Assembly: GCA_963667515.2 (NCBI GenBank) | Contig: CAXXXY010000002.1 | Span: 1 to 64,000, forward strand | Reading direction: 5' to 3' | DNA: 64,000 nt | Origin: VYDC01 sp963667515 | Lineage (GTDB): Bacteria > Chloroflexota > Dehalococcoidia > UBA2979 | Shown here: positions 1-7,229 of the stretch, piece by piece | Numbering within the stretch: the first letter of the stretch is position 1 | Layout of the letters: each line of letters begins with the position of its first letter | The notes under the pieces: model-generated | The model's database searches: none | What the model saw: only the letters and a program-made list of their open reading frames with translations | Told to the model about the DNA's origin: nothing | Made by a program: the position numbers and the translations under genes

Positions 1-25
1 CGTCGGGGGCGCGAGCGCCCGCATA

Positions 26-1354
26 ATGGCGCCCGCCCGCGCCGACATCGCGCCGGCGGCAGCAGGCGAGAGCGACGGAGGCCGCGTGCGCGCCGAGATC
101 GTCTCGATCGGCACCGAGATCCTGCTGGGCGAGATCACCGACACCAACGCCGCCTTCATCGCCGGCCGGCTCCCCGCCTACGGCATCGACCTGCTCTACG
201 TGACGCAGGTGGGCGACAACCCCGCGCGGCTCGCCGATGTGCTGGGGTGCGCGTGGGAGCGCTCCGAGCTCGTCTTCACCACGGGCGGCCTCGGCCCCAC
301 CGAGGACGACATCACGCGCGACGCCGTGGCGGGCGTACTGGGCGAGCAGCTGCAGCTCGACGAGGAGCAGGAGCGGGTGCTGCGCTCGTTCTGGCGCGGG
401 CGCGGCCGTGCGATGCCCGAGCGCAACCTGAAGCAGGCGCAGCTCATCGCCTCGGCGCGGCCGCTCGCGAACCCGCGCGGCACGGCGCCCGGCTGGTGGG
501 TGGAGCGCGACGGGCGCGTGATCGCCGTGATGCCGGGCCCGCCCGCCGAGATGACGCGCATGTGGGAGCACGAGGTGGCGCCCGAGCTCGCGCGGCGCGC
601 GCAGGCCGTGCTCGTCAGCCGCACGCTCAAGACCACCGAGCTCGGCGAGTCCGCCGTCGACGAGCTGCTCTCGCCGCTACTGGGCACGACCAACCCCTCG
701 ATCGGCGTCTACCACCGCGCGGATGGCGTGCACGCCCGCATCGCCGCGAAGGCGCCGACGCGCGCACAGGCCGAGGCGCTGATCGCGCCCGTGGAGGCGG
801 AGGCGCGCCGGCTGCTGGGCGGCTTCCTGTGGGGCGTCGACGAGGAGACGCTCGCCGCCGCAGTCGGGCGGCTGCTACGTGAGCGCGGCCTGACGCTGGC
901 GCTGATGGAGTCGGCCACGGGCGGCGCCGTCGCCGACGCCATCACCGACGTCGACGGCGCCTCCGACTACTTCCGCGGCGGCCTCGTCACCTACGCCACC
1001 GAGGCGAAGCTCGCGATGGGCGTGCCGCCCGAAGTGATCGATCGGCACGGCGCGATCTCGCGCGAGACGGCCGAGGCGATGGCGCAGGCGGCGCGGCGCA
1101 CGCTCGGCGCCGACATCGGCGTCGGCATCACCGGCGTCGCCGGCGGGAGCGACGTCGAGGGGCAGCCGCCCGGCACGATGCACATCGCCCTCGCGCACGA
1201 CGCGGGCGTGGAGTACGTGCACTGGCGCTACTACCAGGGGCGCGTGGTCGCCAAGCGGCGCGCCCAGCAGCAGGCGCTCTCGCTGCTGCGCCGACACCTG
1301 CTCGGCCTCGGCGCGGACGCCGCGCCCGCGAGCAGCGGCGAGCGGCAGGGCTAG
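26..1354 (+). CDS. cinA: CinA-family nicotinamide-nucleotide amidohydrolase / competence-damage protein
   Basis: This is a two-domain CinA protein of about 440 residues, a usual length for the family. Residues about 21-190 form the molybdopterin-binding-like (MoCF) domain, with the GTEILLGEITDTNA start and the TTGGLGPTEDDITRDA motif. Residues about 285-430 form the C-terminal amidohydrolase domain (MESATGG, then GVGITGVAGG). Family members deamidate nicotinamide mononucleotide in pyridine-nucleotide salvage, and some have ADP-ribose pyrophosphatase activity. An in-frame GTG at 86 starts right at the conserved domain and may be the true start, because the first 20 residues are Ala/Asp-rich filler. 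The TAG stop (1352-1354) lies in the CTAG target of an IS481 element, but the coding sequence is intact. Confidence 0.93.
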   Translation: MAPARADIAPAAAGESDGGRVRAEIVSIGTEILLGEITDTNAAFIAGRLPAYGIDLLYVTQVGDNPARLADVLGCAWERSELVFTTGGLGPTEDDITRDAVAGVLGEQLQLDEEQERVLRSFWRGRGRAMPERNLKQAQLIASARPLANPRGTAPGWWVERDGRVIAVMPGPPAEMTRMWEHEVAPELARRAQAVLVSRTLKTTELGESAVDELLSPLLGTTNPSIGVYHRADGVHARIAAKAPTRAQAEALIAPVEAEARRLLGGFLWGVDEETLAAAVGRLLRERGLTLALMESATGGAVADAITDVDGASDYFRGGLVTYATEAKLAMGVPPEVIDRHGAISRETAEAMAQAARRTLGADIGVGITGVAGGSDVEGQPPGTMHIALAHDAGVEYVHWRYYQGRVVAKRRAQQQALSLLRRHLLGLGADAAPASSGERQG

Positions 1355-1355
1355 G

Positions 1356-2405
1356 TGTACTACCCAGGAAGGTTGTTCACAGGCGGGAGGCGGGGACGGC
1401 CCCGCCGACGCCGCCGTGCGGTAGGCGGTGATTGTAGCGGTAGAGCCAGCGTGGGAGCTGGCGCAGCCGCTCGGCGTTGGAGCGGTAGGGGCGGGCGTAG
1501 GCCCACTCGTTCTGCAGGATCTGGATGAAACGCTCGGCTTTGCCGTTCGTCTGCGGGCGGTAGGGCCGCGTGTGCGACAGCCGCACGTCTGCGGCAGCGG
1601 CGGCGCCGTGGAAGCTGCGGGCGACGGTGTAGGCCTTCGCGTTGTCGGTCAGGACCCGGCGCACGCGCACGCCACGCCGGCGGAAGGCCGCGAGCGCCTG
1701 CTCGAGGAAGGCGGCGCAGCTCGCGCCACGCTCGTCGGGCAGGACGGAGACGTAGGCGTAACGGCTGTGGTCGTCGACGGCGACGTGTAGGTACTCCAGC
1801 CCCAGCGAACGCCGCGAATGCGGCCCGGAGCGCGTCTCGGCGAAGCCAGGCGCCATTCGCTTGCCGCCGCCCTCGGGGACGCGCCCGAGCTTCTTCACGT
1901 CGAGATGCAGCAGGTCGCCGGGGGCGTCGTGCTCGTAGCGGACCGGCTCCCGGGTGACGCGGTGCAGGCGGTCGAGCCGGTTGAGGCCGCGGCGCCGCAG
2001 CACGGCGTAGACCGTGGAGCGGGCGACCCCGAGCGCCCACTGGATGCGATGCGGCCCGAATCCCTGCGTGCGTCGCACGGCGCAGATGCGTCGCTCCAGC
2101 TCGGGCGGCGTGCGCCGGGGATGCGCGCGCGGGGCGGAGCTGCGGTCCTCGAGCCCTGCCGCTCCCTCCGCCCGGAAGCGCCCCAGCCACTTGGCAACGG
2201 TGTGGCGGGAGACGCGGAAGTGGCGAGCGACCTCAGCCTGGGGCCAGCCGGCGTCCACTTCCCGCACGAGCTCGAGTCGGGTCAGCGGCGTCAGCCGCGC
2301 GTTACGATGGGCCATGAGGGTGTCCTCTCCTCGCTACTGCCGTGCTGTCACACACAGCAGCGGGCGAGGCCCCTCATCCTGTCAACAACCTACGTGGGAA
2401 CTACA
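1356..2405 (-). mobile_element. IS481-family insertion sequence, copy 1 of 4
   Basis: This 1,050-bp element carries one transposase gene and imperfect terminal inverted repeats. Read inward, the 5' end is TGTAGTTCCCACGTAGGTTG and the 3' end is TGTACTACCCAGGAAGGTTG. It is flanked by direct CTAG repeats (1351-1354 and 2407-2410), each separated from the element by one extra base (g at 1355, a at 2406). The left CTAG contains the stop codon of cinA. On the other side the insertion truncates a HEPN-like gene. Copies at 3841, 20603 and 59688 have the same length and near-identical sequence, so transposition was recent. Confidence 0.95.
1377..2315 (-). CDS. IS481-family DDE transposase (copy 1)
   Basis: The 312-residue transposase has an N-terminal helix-turn-helix (about residues 15-60, with AEVARHFRVSRHTVAKWLGR), a second small DNA-binding segment, and an RNase H-fold core. 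The DDE triad is Asp139 (in LLHLDVKKLG), Asp224 (in VLTDNAKAY) and Glu261 (in NGKAERF). The HLDVKKLGR signature is typical of IS481 rather than IS3 transposases. Residue 298 is Leu, as in copy 4; copies 2 and 3 have Arg. A purine-rich GAGGAGAGG ribosome-binding site lies about 10 bases upstream of the ATG. The triad is complete and the protein looks active. Confidence 0.95.
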   Translation of the reverse strand: MAHRNARLTPLTRLELVREVDAGWPQAEVARHFRVSRHTVAKWLGRFRAEGAAGLEDRSSAPRAHPRRTPPELERRICAVRRTQGFGPHRIQWALGVARSTVYAVLRRRGLNRLDRLHRVTREPVRYEHDAPGDLLHLDVKKLGRVPEGGGKRMAPGFAETRSGPHSRRSLGLEYLHVAVDDHSRYAYVSVLPDERGASCAAFLEQALAAFRRRGVRVRRVLTDNAKAYTVARSFHGAAAAADVRLSHTRPYRPQTNGKAERFIQILQNEWAYARPYRSNAERLRQLPRWLYRYNHRLPHGGVGGAVPASRL

Positions 2406-2701
2406 ACTAGTCGCTCGCGGAGCTCGCCATCCTTGACGATCCGCCGTTGTGCCTCGGACGGAAGGCCGACCCTAGCCATGTAGATCCCAAGATGCAGTAG
2501 CGCGAGGTCCCGGAGGAACGCGTCGAGCCCCGCAACGCCAAGTAGAAAGGCTGCTCGAAGAACGTCAGAGGCGTGAGCCGGCGGACGCCCTCGTCTCCCT
2601 TCAGTTAGGCCCGCGTGGAGCTCCACCAGTCCATGGGCGCGCTTCAAGGTCCGCTCGAAGCGCGCGAGGACGTCAGGTCCACCTGCAACGGTGGCAGTCA
2701 C
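2390..2701 (-). pseudogene. HEPN-like (RiboL-PSP-HEPN type) protein, 3' end cut off by IS481 copy 1
   Basis: About 98 native residues remain before the frame runs into the IS end and stops after LVVVPT. The segment DVLRAAFLLGVAGLDAFLRD resembles the first helices of RiboL-PSP-HEPN proteins; the catalytic R-x4-6-H motif would lie in the lost C-terminal part. The GTG start (2699-2701) overlaps the TGA of the upstream gene, which implies translational coupling. Base composition is less GC-rich than its neighbours, as for recently acquired genes. Rejoining the CTAG flanks does not give a plausible continuation, because the frame would run antisense through cinA. An IS-mediated deletion probably occurred in addition to insertion. 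The family call rests on a short segment. Confidence 0.5.
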
Positions 2702-3102
2702 TCGTTCGCCCCTTCGACCTGCGCACCCGCCGCGAGGACGGCGCGGTGGGCATAGGCGACGAAGTCGGCGGCGGGCATTTCGTCGAGGGGGCGCAGCTCC
2801 TCGGTGCGGGTCGCGACGGGGTCGCCCGCCGGCTCCTGCGTCGCGTCGTGCTCTAGCACCAGCTCGTAGAGCCCGCCGTCCTCGCCCAGCACCACGCAGC
2901 CGTAGTCGCCGGGCAGCTCGCCCCGCGGATCGACCTCGATGCCGTAGACGAACATCGCGCCGGGGAACGGCGGGAACGGCCGTATGCCGCCCGCCACGCG
3001 CGGCAGCAGGTCGCGCAGCTCCGCGGCGGCGCGCGCCACGATCGCGTCGGCGAGCGCGCGATGCGCCCGCGCCGCGCCCACGCCGGGTGCCTGCTCGGCC
3101 AT
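2698..3102 (-). CDS. hypothetical protein upstream of the truncated HEPN gene
   Basis: A 134-residue protein of unknown function from the ATG at 3102; the frame is open further upstream but there reads only Arg/Ala-rich sequence. An N-terminal helical stretch rich in Ala and Arg is followed by a segment with FPGAMFVYGIEVDP and a Glu/Asp-rich middle that looks like an alpha/beta domain. No signal peptide or membrane segment is visible. It overlaps the following HEPN-like frame by four bases (GTGA), so the two were probably co-expressed. It is divergent from the SufR-like regulator at 3207, with about 100 bases between them that could hold both promoters. I do not recognise the family. Confidence 0.6.
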   Translation of the reverse strand: MAEQAPGVGAARAHRALADAIVARAAAELRDLLPRVAGGIRPFPPFPGAMFVYGIEVDPRGELPGDYGCVVLGEDGGLYELVLEHDATQEPAGDPVATRTEELRPLDEMPAADFVAYAHRAVLAAGAQVEGANE

Positions 3103-3206
3103 CGTGCCCCTCGCCGCGCCGAAGCCCGGCGCCGGCGCGCGTCTACGGCGCCGCTGCGCGCCTATCATAGGTGCGCGCCGTCCGGCGCCGCGCAGGGAGC
3201 GCGCCC

Positions 3207-3839
3207 GTGCAGGAGACCCGGCAACAGATCCTCGATTACCTCCGCGAGCGGCGCGAGGCGAGCGTGCGCGAGCTGGGCGACCACCTCGGCCTGACCGCGA
3301 CCGGGGTGCGCCAGCACGTCACGATCCTGGAGCGCGCCGGCCTCGTGCGGAGCCGCGAGCAGCGCGGCCACGTCGGGCGACCCGCGCTCTTCTACCAGCT
3401 CAGCGAGTCCGGCGAGGCCGGCTACCCCAAGCAGTACCACCGTCTCGCGAGCGCACTCCTGGAGTCGCTGGCCGACGGCGCGAACGTCGAGCAGCTGCGC
3501 GCGCTGCTCGACGGGGTGGGCGAGCGCCTCGCGGGCCCCGCCGCCCGGGAGCTCGCCGGCGCCCCCGCCGAGCAGCGCATCGAGGCCGCCTGCGACGAGC
3601 TGCGCGCGCAGGAGGTGGTCGCGGACTGGGAGCGGGACGGCGACGCCTTCCTCCTCCACGAGCGCACCTCCCCCTACCCGGAGGTGGCGGCGCGCTCGCA
3701 GGCGGCGTGCGCGGTGGACGTCGCCTATATCAGCGCGCTCACCGGCCTCGACGCCACGCTCGTCGAGTGCCAGACCAGCGGCGACGGCTGCTGCAGCTAC
3801 CGCCTCACCGCGCCCGCCGGCGCCCCCGCAAGCAACTAG
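3207..3839 (+). CDS. SufR-like winged-helix transcriptional regulator with C-terminal Cys cluster
   Basis: The 210-residue protein starts with a winged helix (residues about 3-75, with TRQQILDYLRERREASVREL and the recognition region LTATGVRQHVTILERAGLV). The central part is helical. The C-terminus (about 165-205) has the SufR-type arrangement AACAVDV, then VECQTSGDGCCSYRL, giving cysteines that could hold a Fe-S cluster. The first Cys expected in SufR (in the NCPF position) is Thr-Ser here, so ligation may differ. SufR proteins sense Fe-S status and repress suf genes; no suf genes are visible nearby. GTG 3207 was chosen because AGGGAG lies in front of it. The TAG stop is inside the CTAG target of IS481 copy 2. 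Confidence 0.8.
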   Translation: MQETRQQILDYLRERREASVRELGDHLGLTATGVRQHVTILERAGLVRSREQRGHVGRPALFYQLSESGEAGYPKQYHRLASALLESLADGANVEQLRALLDGVGERLAGPAARELAGAPAEQRIEAACDELRAQEVVADWERDGDAFLLHERTSPYPEVAARSQAACAVDVAYISALTGLDATLVECQTSGDGCCSYRLTAPAGAPASN

Positions 3840-3840
3840 C

Positions 3841-4890
3841 TGTACTACCCAGGAAGGTTGTTCACAGGCGGGAGGCGGGGACGGCCCCGCCGACGCCGCC
3901 GTGCGGTCGGCGGTGATTGTAGCGGTAGAGCCAGCGTGGGAGCTGGCGCAGCCGCTCGGCGTTGGAGCGGTAGGGGCGGGCGTAGGCCCACTCGTTCTGC
4001 AGGATCTGGATGAAACGCTCGGCTTTGCCGTTCGTCTGCGGGCGGTAGGGCCGCGTGTGCGACAGCCGCACGTCTGCGGCAGCGGCGGCGCCGTGGAAGC
4101 TGCGGGCGACGGTGTAGGCCTTCGCGTTGTCGGTCAGGACCCGGCGCACGCGCACGCCACGCCGGCGGAAGGCCGCGAGCGCCTGCTCGAGGAAGGCGGC
4201 GCAGCTCGCGCCACGCTCGTCGGGCAGGACGGAGACGTAGGCGTAACGGCTGTGGTCGTCGACGGCGACGTGTAGGTACTCCAGCCCCAGCGAACGCCGC
4301 GAATGCGGCCCGGAGCGCGTCTCGGCGAAGCCAGGCGCCATTCGCTTGCCGCCGCCCTCGGGGACGCGCCCGAGCTTCTTCACGTCGAGATGCAGCAGGT
4401 CGCCGGGGGCGTCGTGCTCGTAGCGGACCGGCTCCCGGGTGACGCGGTGCAGGCGGTCGAGCCGGTTGAGGCCGCGGCGCCGCAGCACGGCGTAGACCGT
4501 GGAGCGGGCGACCCCGAGCGCCCACTGGATGCGATGCGGCCCGAATCCCTGCGTGCGTCGCACGGCGCAGATGCGTCGCTCCAGCTCGGGCGGCGTGCGC
4601 CGGGGATGCGCGCGCGGGGCGGAGCTGCGGTCCTCGAGCCCTGCCGCTCCCTCCGCCCGGAAGCGCCCCAGCCACTTGGCAACGGTGTGGCGGGAGACGC
4701 GGAAGTGGCGAGCGACCTCAGCCTGGGGCCAGCCGGCGTCCACTTCCCGCACGAGCTCGAGTCGGGTCAGCGGCGTCAGCCGCGCGTTACGATGGGCCAT
4801 GAGGGTGTCCTCTCCTCGCTACTGCCGTGCTGTCACACACAGCAGCGGGCGAGGCCCCTCATCCTGTCAACAACCTACGTGGGAACTACA
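3841..4890 (-). mobile_element. IS481-family insertion sequence, copy 2 of 4
   Basis: A second 1,050-bp copy in the same orientation as copy 1, only about 1.4 kb away. It is flanked by CTAG at 3836-3839 and 4892-4895, with single spacer bases c (3840) and g (4891). The left CTAG contains the stop codon of the SufR-like regulator, which therefore stays intact. Copies 1 and 2 are direct repeats, so recombination between them would delete the HEPN/regulator segment. Confidence 0.95.
3862..4800 (-). CDS. IS481-family DDE transposase (copy 2)
   Basis: A 312-residue transposase identical to copy 1 except Arg instead of Leu at residue 298. The helix-turn-helix and the complete DDE triad (Asp139, Asp224, Glu261) are present. 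It groups with copy 3 through Arg298 and the same terminal spacer bases, but unlike copy 3 it has kept catalytic Asp224, so this is the presumably active member of that sublineage. Confidence 0.95.
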   Translation of the reverse strand: MAHRNARLTPLTRLELVREVDAGWPQAEVARHFRVSRHTVAKWLGRFRAEGAAGLEDRSSAPRAHPRRTPPELERRICAVRRTQGFGPHRIQWALGVARSTVYAVLRRRGLNRLDRLHRVTREPVRYEHDAPGDLLHLDVKKLGRVPEGGGKRMAPGFAETRSGPHSRRSLGLEYLHVAVDDHSRYAYVSVLPDERGASCAAFLEQALAAFRRRGVRVRRVLTDNAKAYTVARSFHGAAAAADVRLSHTRPYRPQTNGKAERFIQILQNEWAYARPYRSNAERLRQLPRWLYRYNHRRPHGGVGGAVPASRL

Positions 4891-4998
4891 GCTAGGGCCG
4901 CGCGTCGAGGGCGGCTACCATCGCGGCGTCCCGTGGCTCGGGCGGGACGCCGAGCGCGGCGCCACCCGGCGAAGGGCCGACGAGCGAAGGGCCGTCCG

Positions 4999-6063
4999 AT
5001 GCCACCCGCCGCCACCGCCGACGTGATCTCGCTGCGCTCGAACCACGTCTACGCCTTCCGCGTCGCAGAGCGCTCGGGCGGCGGGCGCCTGCTGCTCGAC
5101 GCGGGGCCCGACTACGAGGGCGCGTGGGAGGAGGCCGTGGGGCAGGGCTACGCGCTCGGCTTCGCGCCGGAGCAGGTGCGCGCGGTGATCGTGACCCACG
5201 GCCACGCCGACCACGCGGGGCTGGCGCACCGCTGGGCCGAGGCGGGCGCGCGCATCTTCGCGCTGGCGCCCGACATGACCGCGCTCACCTCGGGCGACGG
5301 CTGGCGGGAGTACCAGGCGCGCCGCGGCCGCGACGAGCTGCGCCGCCACGGCTGCCCGCCCGCCACCCTCGAGCGCATCGAGGAGCGCCGCCGCGAGCGA
5401 TCGGGCGGGCTGCGCTGGAAGGGCGCGCCGTGGGGCTCGGTGGCACCGGCCGTCGGCGACCACGTGTTCCCCATCGAGGGCGCGAGCGGCGAGGCCTCTC
5501 TGCGCATCGTCTCGGCGCCCGGCCACACGCCGGGCAACCTCGGCGCGCTGGTGGAGGAGACGGGCGAGTTCTACGGCGGCGACACGCTGCTCCCCGGTCG
5601 CATCCCCGCGGCGGGGCTGCACTTCCACTCGAGCACGGGCACGCCGCGCTGGCCGTCGCTGCCGCCCTACCTCGGCGCCGTCGAGTGGATCGCGGGGCTC
5701 ACGCTCTCGCGGCTGCTCCCCGCGCACGACGACCCGCGCGACGGCCGCTCCGACGACGGCGGCGCCGCCGCCGAGCCCGCCGCCAGCCCCGCCGACGAGG
5801 CTCGGCGCTTCCTCGCGCACCACCGCCGCCGCGGGGCGCGGGTGCGCGCCGCCCTCGACGCCGGCGCCGCCGAGGGCCCCGCCACCGCCTACGAGCTTGC
5901 GCGCGCGCTCTTCCCGCGCCTCCCGGAGGAGCGCATCGGGCAGGCGATGACGGAGGTGATCGGCCACCTCGACGTGCTGCTCGCCGAGGGCTCCGCCGCC
6001 CGCGAGGAGCAGGCCGACGGCTGGCGCTACGCCCCTGTCGCCGAGGGCGCAGCGCGCGCGTGA
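4999..6063 (+). CDS. metallo-beta-lactamase-fold hydrolase with C-terminal winged helix
   Basis: A 354-residue MBL-fold protein. The metal-binding motif HGHADHAG lies at about residue 70, a second His is in APGHTPGN (about 175), an Asp in YGGDTLL (about 195), and the final His in LLPAHDDP. The C-terminal 100 residues look like the winged-helix tail of LACTB2-type hydrolases (TAYELARALFPRLPEERIGQ). The substrate is unknown; related proteins cleave thioesters, lactones or phosphodiesters. The ATG at 4999 is chosen because homology-like sequence begins within ten residues; the frame is open upstream only because it runs through the IS and intergenic DNA. Confidence 0.85.
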   Translation: MPPAATADVISLRSNHVYAFRVAERSGGGRLLLDAGPDYEGAWEEAVGQGYALGFAPEQVRAVIVTHGHADHAGLAHRWAEAGARIFALAPDMTALTSGDGWREYQARRGRDELRRHGCPPATLERIEERRRERSGGLRWKGAPWGSVAPAVGDHVFPIEGASGEASLRIVSAPGHTPGNLGALVEETGEFYGGDTLLPGRIPAAGLHFHSSTGTPRWPSLPPYLGAVEWIAGLTLSRLLPAHDDPRDGRSDDGGAAAEPAASPADEARRFLAHHRRRGARVRAALDAGAAEGPATAYELARALFPRLPEERIGQAMTEVIGHLDVLLAEGSAAREEQADGWRYAPVAEGAARA

Positions 6064-6145
6064 CGGCTGGCGACCTCGGGCTGCTCGCGCTCGACCCGAT
6101 CGGGCCGCTGCTATCGGCGTTGGCCTGCGGGACGTGCCACTCAGG

Positions 6146-7213
6146 CTAGTCTTGCGGCCGCGAGCGTCCAATGAAAGTCGCAGCCCACTCGGCGCCGCCC
6201 GCGTAGTCGAGCAGTCGCAGGAGGCTGTCCACCGCTTGAAGGAACTCACGGAGCTCGTCGAGTCCAACCGAATCGTCGCGCCCATGAACGACCCGATTTC
6301 GCTTCTCGAAGCCACTCTTGAGAGCCCTGCGAAGTTCGCGGGGGACCTGGAGCTCTTCATGGCGAAGCTCCGCGAGCAGTTGCGGGAGATAGCTTGCGAC
6401 GATCTCGTCGCTCGGCGGCGACGGTGCGTTGAACACGAGCCACCGGGCCGCCGGCACGGCATGCGCAATGAAGTCTTTCAGCCAGACTTCGGCAGCAGAA
6501 GCGCCCACGAGAAGCGAGGCTCTCGGATTGCGGGTCGCGAGGTCACGCGCCTCTACGAGGAGCACGTGCCCTATCGGGGCGGAGCGCCCGCTCTGAACTC
6601 GCTGCGCGACTTCTTCTAGGGCGAGCTCCGGAATGCGGCTCCAACCGTAGGCTTCTACCCAACCAACCCCGTAGTCGGAAGGGAGGGACCGCCACTGTCT
6701 CCCGTCACGCGACCATTCATCCCCGCCGGCCGAGATCCCGTGCCGGGATGCGCGGCGCCCCGACCGCCACTCGAGAGCTGCGATCGTGCGGCGAACCAGG
6801 TCGATGGCCTCGGCTCGAACCCCCGTCACGTAGTCACGGAACACGGCCGGAAAAATGGACAACGGTGGGTTCCAAGTGACGAACTGGCCGTCAGGCCTCC
6901 TCGTGCGGAGCGCACCGTCCCGCGTGACGTACTCGCGGGCCCAGTCGAAGTCCCGCGTTCGATGAAGCGACCGCGGCAGCAAGCGGCCCAAAGCCAGCAG
7001 CGAGAACATGCGGGCGAGTTCTCGGCTCGCAACGCGTCGCGACTCTGTAGTCACGACGGATGACCGTTCGACAGCACCCGCCGCAACGTCAGCATCCGAC
7101 GCGCCGCGCACAGAGACTTCGACCGAGCCCGCCGCTCGGTATCGAAACAGCATCGCGCCCTGCTTCGCGCTGATCGGAAAGTCCCTGACCGTGTGCTGGA
7201 AGCGGAAGCGCAA
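6146..7213 (-). CDS. HEPN-domain-like protein with an RNRVVH motif
   Basis: A 355-residue protein not closely recognised as a whole. Its C-terminal third looks like a HEPN domain: helices around LVGASAAEVWLKDFIAHAVP, then FEKRNRVVHGR, which gives the R-x4-H motif (residues 305-310) used as the RNase centre in HEPN toxins and defence nucleases. The N-terminal 230 residues resemble no family I know. No membrane segment or signal peptide is visible. Codon use is visibly less GC-biased than the flanking genes, which suggests acquisition. The start is TTG at 7213, or ATG at 7153 (MLFRYRAAG). No obvious antitoxin partner is adjacent. The stop lies in a CTAG. Confidence 0.65.
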   Translation of the reverse strand: MRFRFQHTVRDFPISAKQGAMLFRYRAAGSVEVSVRGASDADVAAGAVERSSVVTTESRRVASRELARMFSLLALGRLLPRSLHRTRDFDWAREYVTRDGALRTRRPDGQFVTWNPPLSIFPAVFRDYVTGVRAEAIDLVRRTIAALEWRSGRRASRHGISAGGDEWSRDGRQWRSLPSDYGVGWVEAYGWSRIPELALEEVAQRVQSGRSAPIGHVLLVEARDLATRNPRASLLVGASAAEVWLKDFIAHAVPAARWLVFNAPSPPSDEIVASYLPQLLAELRHEELQVPRELRRALKSGFEKRNRVVHGRDDSVGLDELREFLQAVDSLLRLLDYAGGAEWAATFIGRSRPQD

Positions 7214-7229
7214 CGGCGCCTCCTGTCAG

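Noticed and set aside
3841..4890. IS copies as IS3-family elements
   Set aside because: A single transposase frame, the HLDVKKLGR signature and absence of an OrfA point to IS481.
6134..6619. Plus-strand 161-codon frame opposite the HEPN-like gene
   Set aside because: Composition and lack of homology-like motifs mark it as a shadow; the minus-strand frame is longer and has the HEPN motif.
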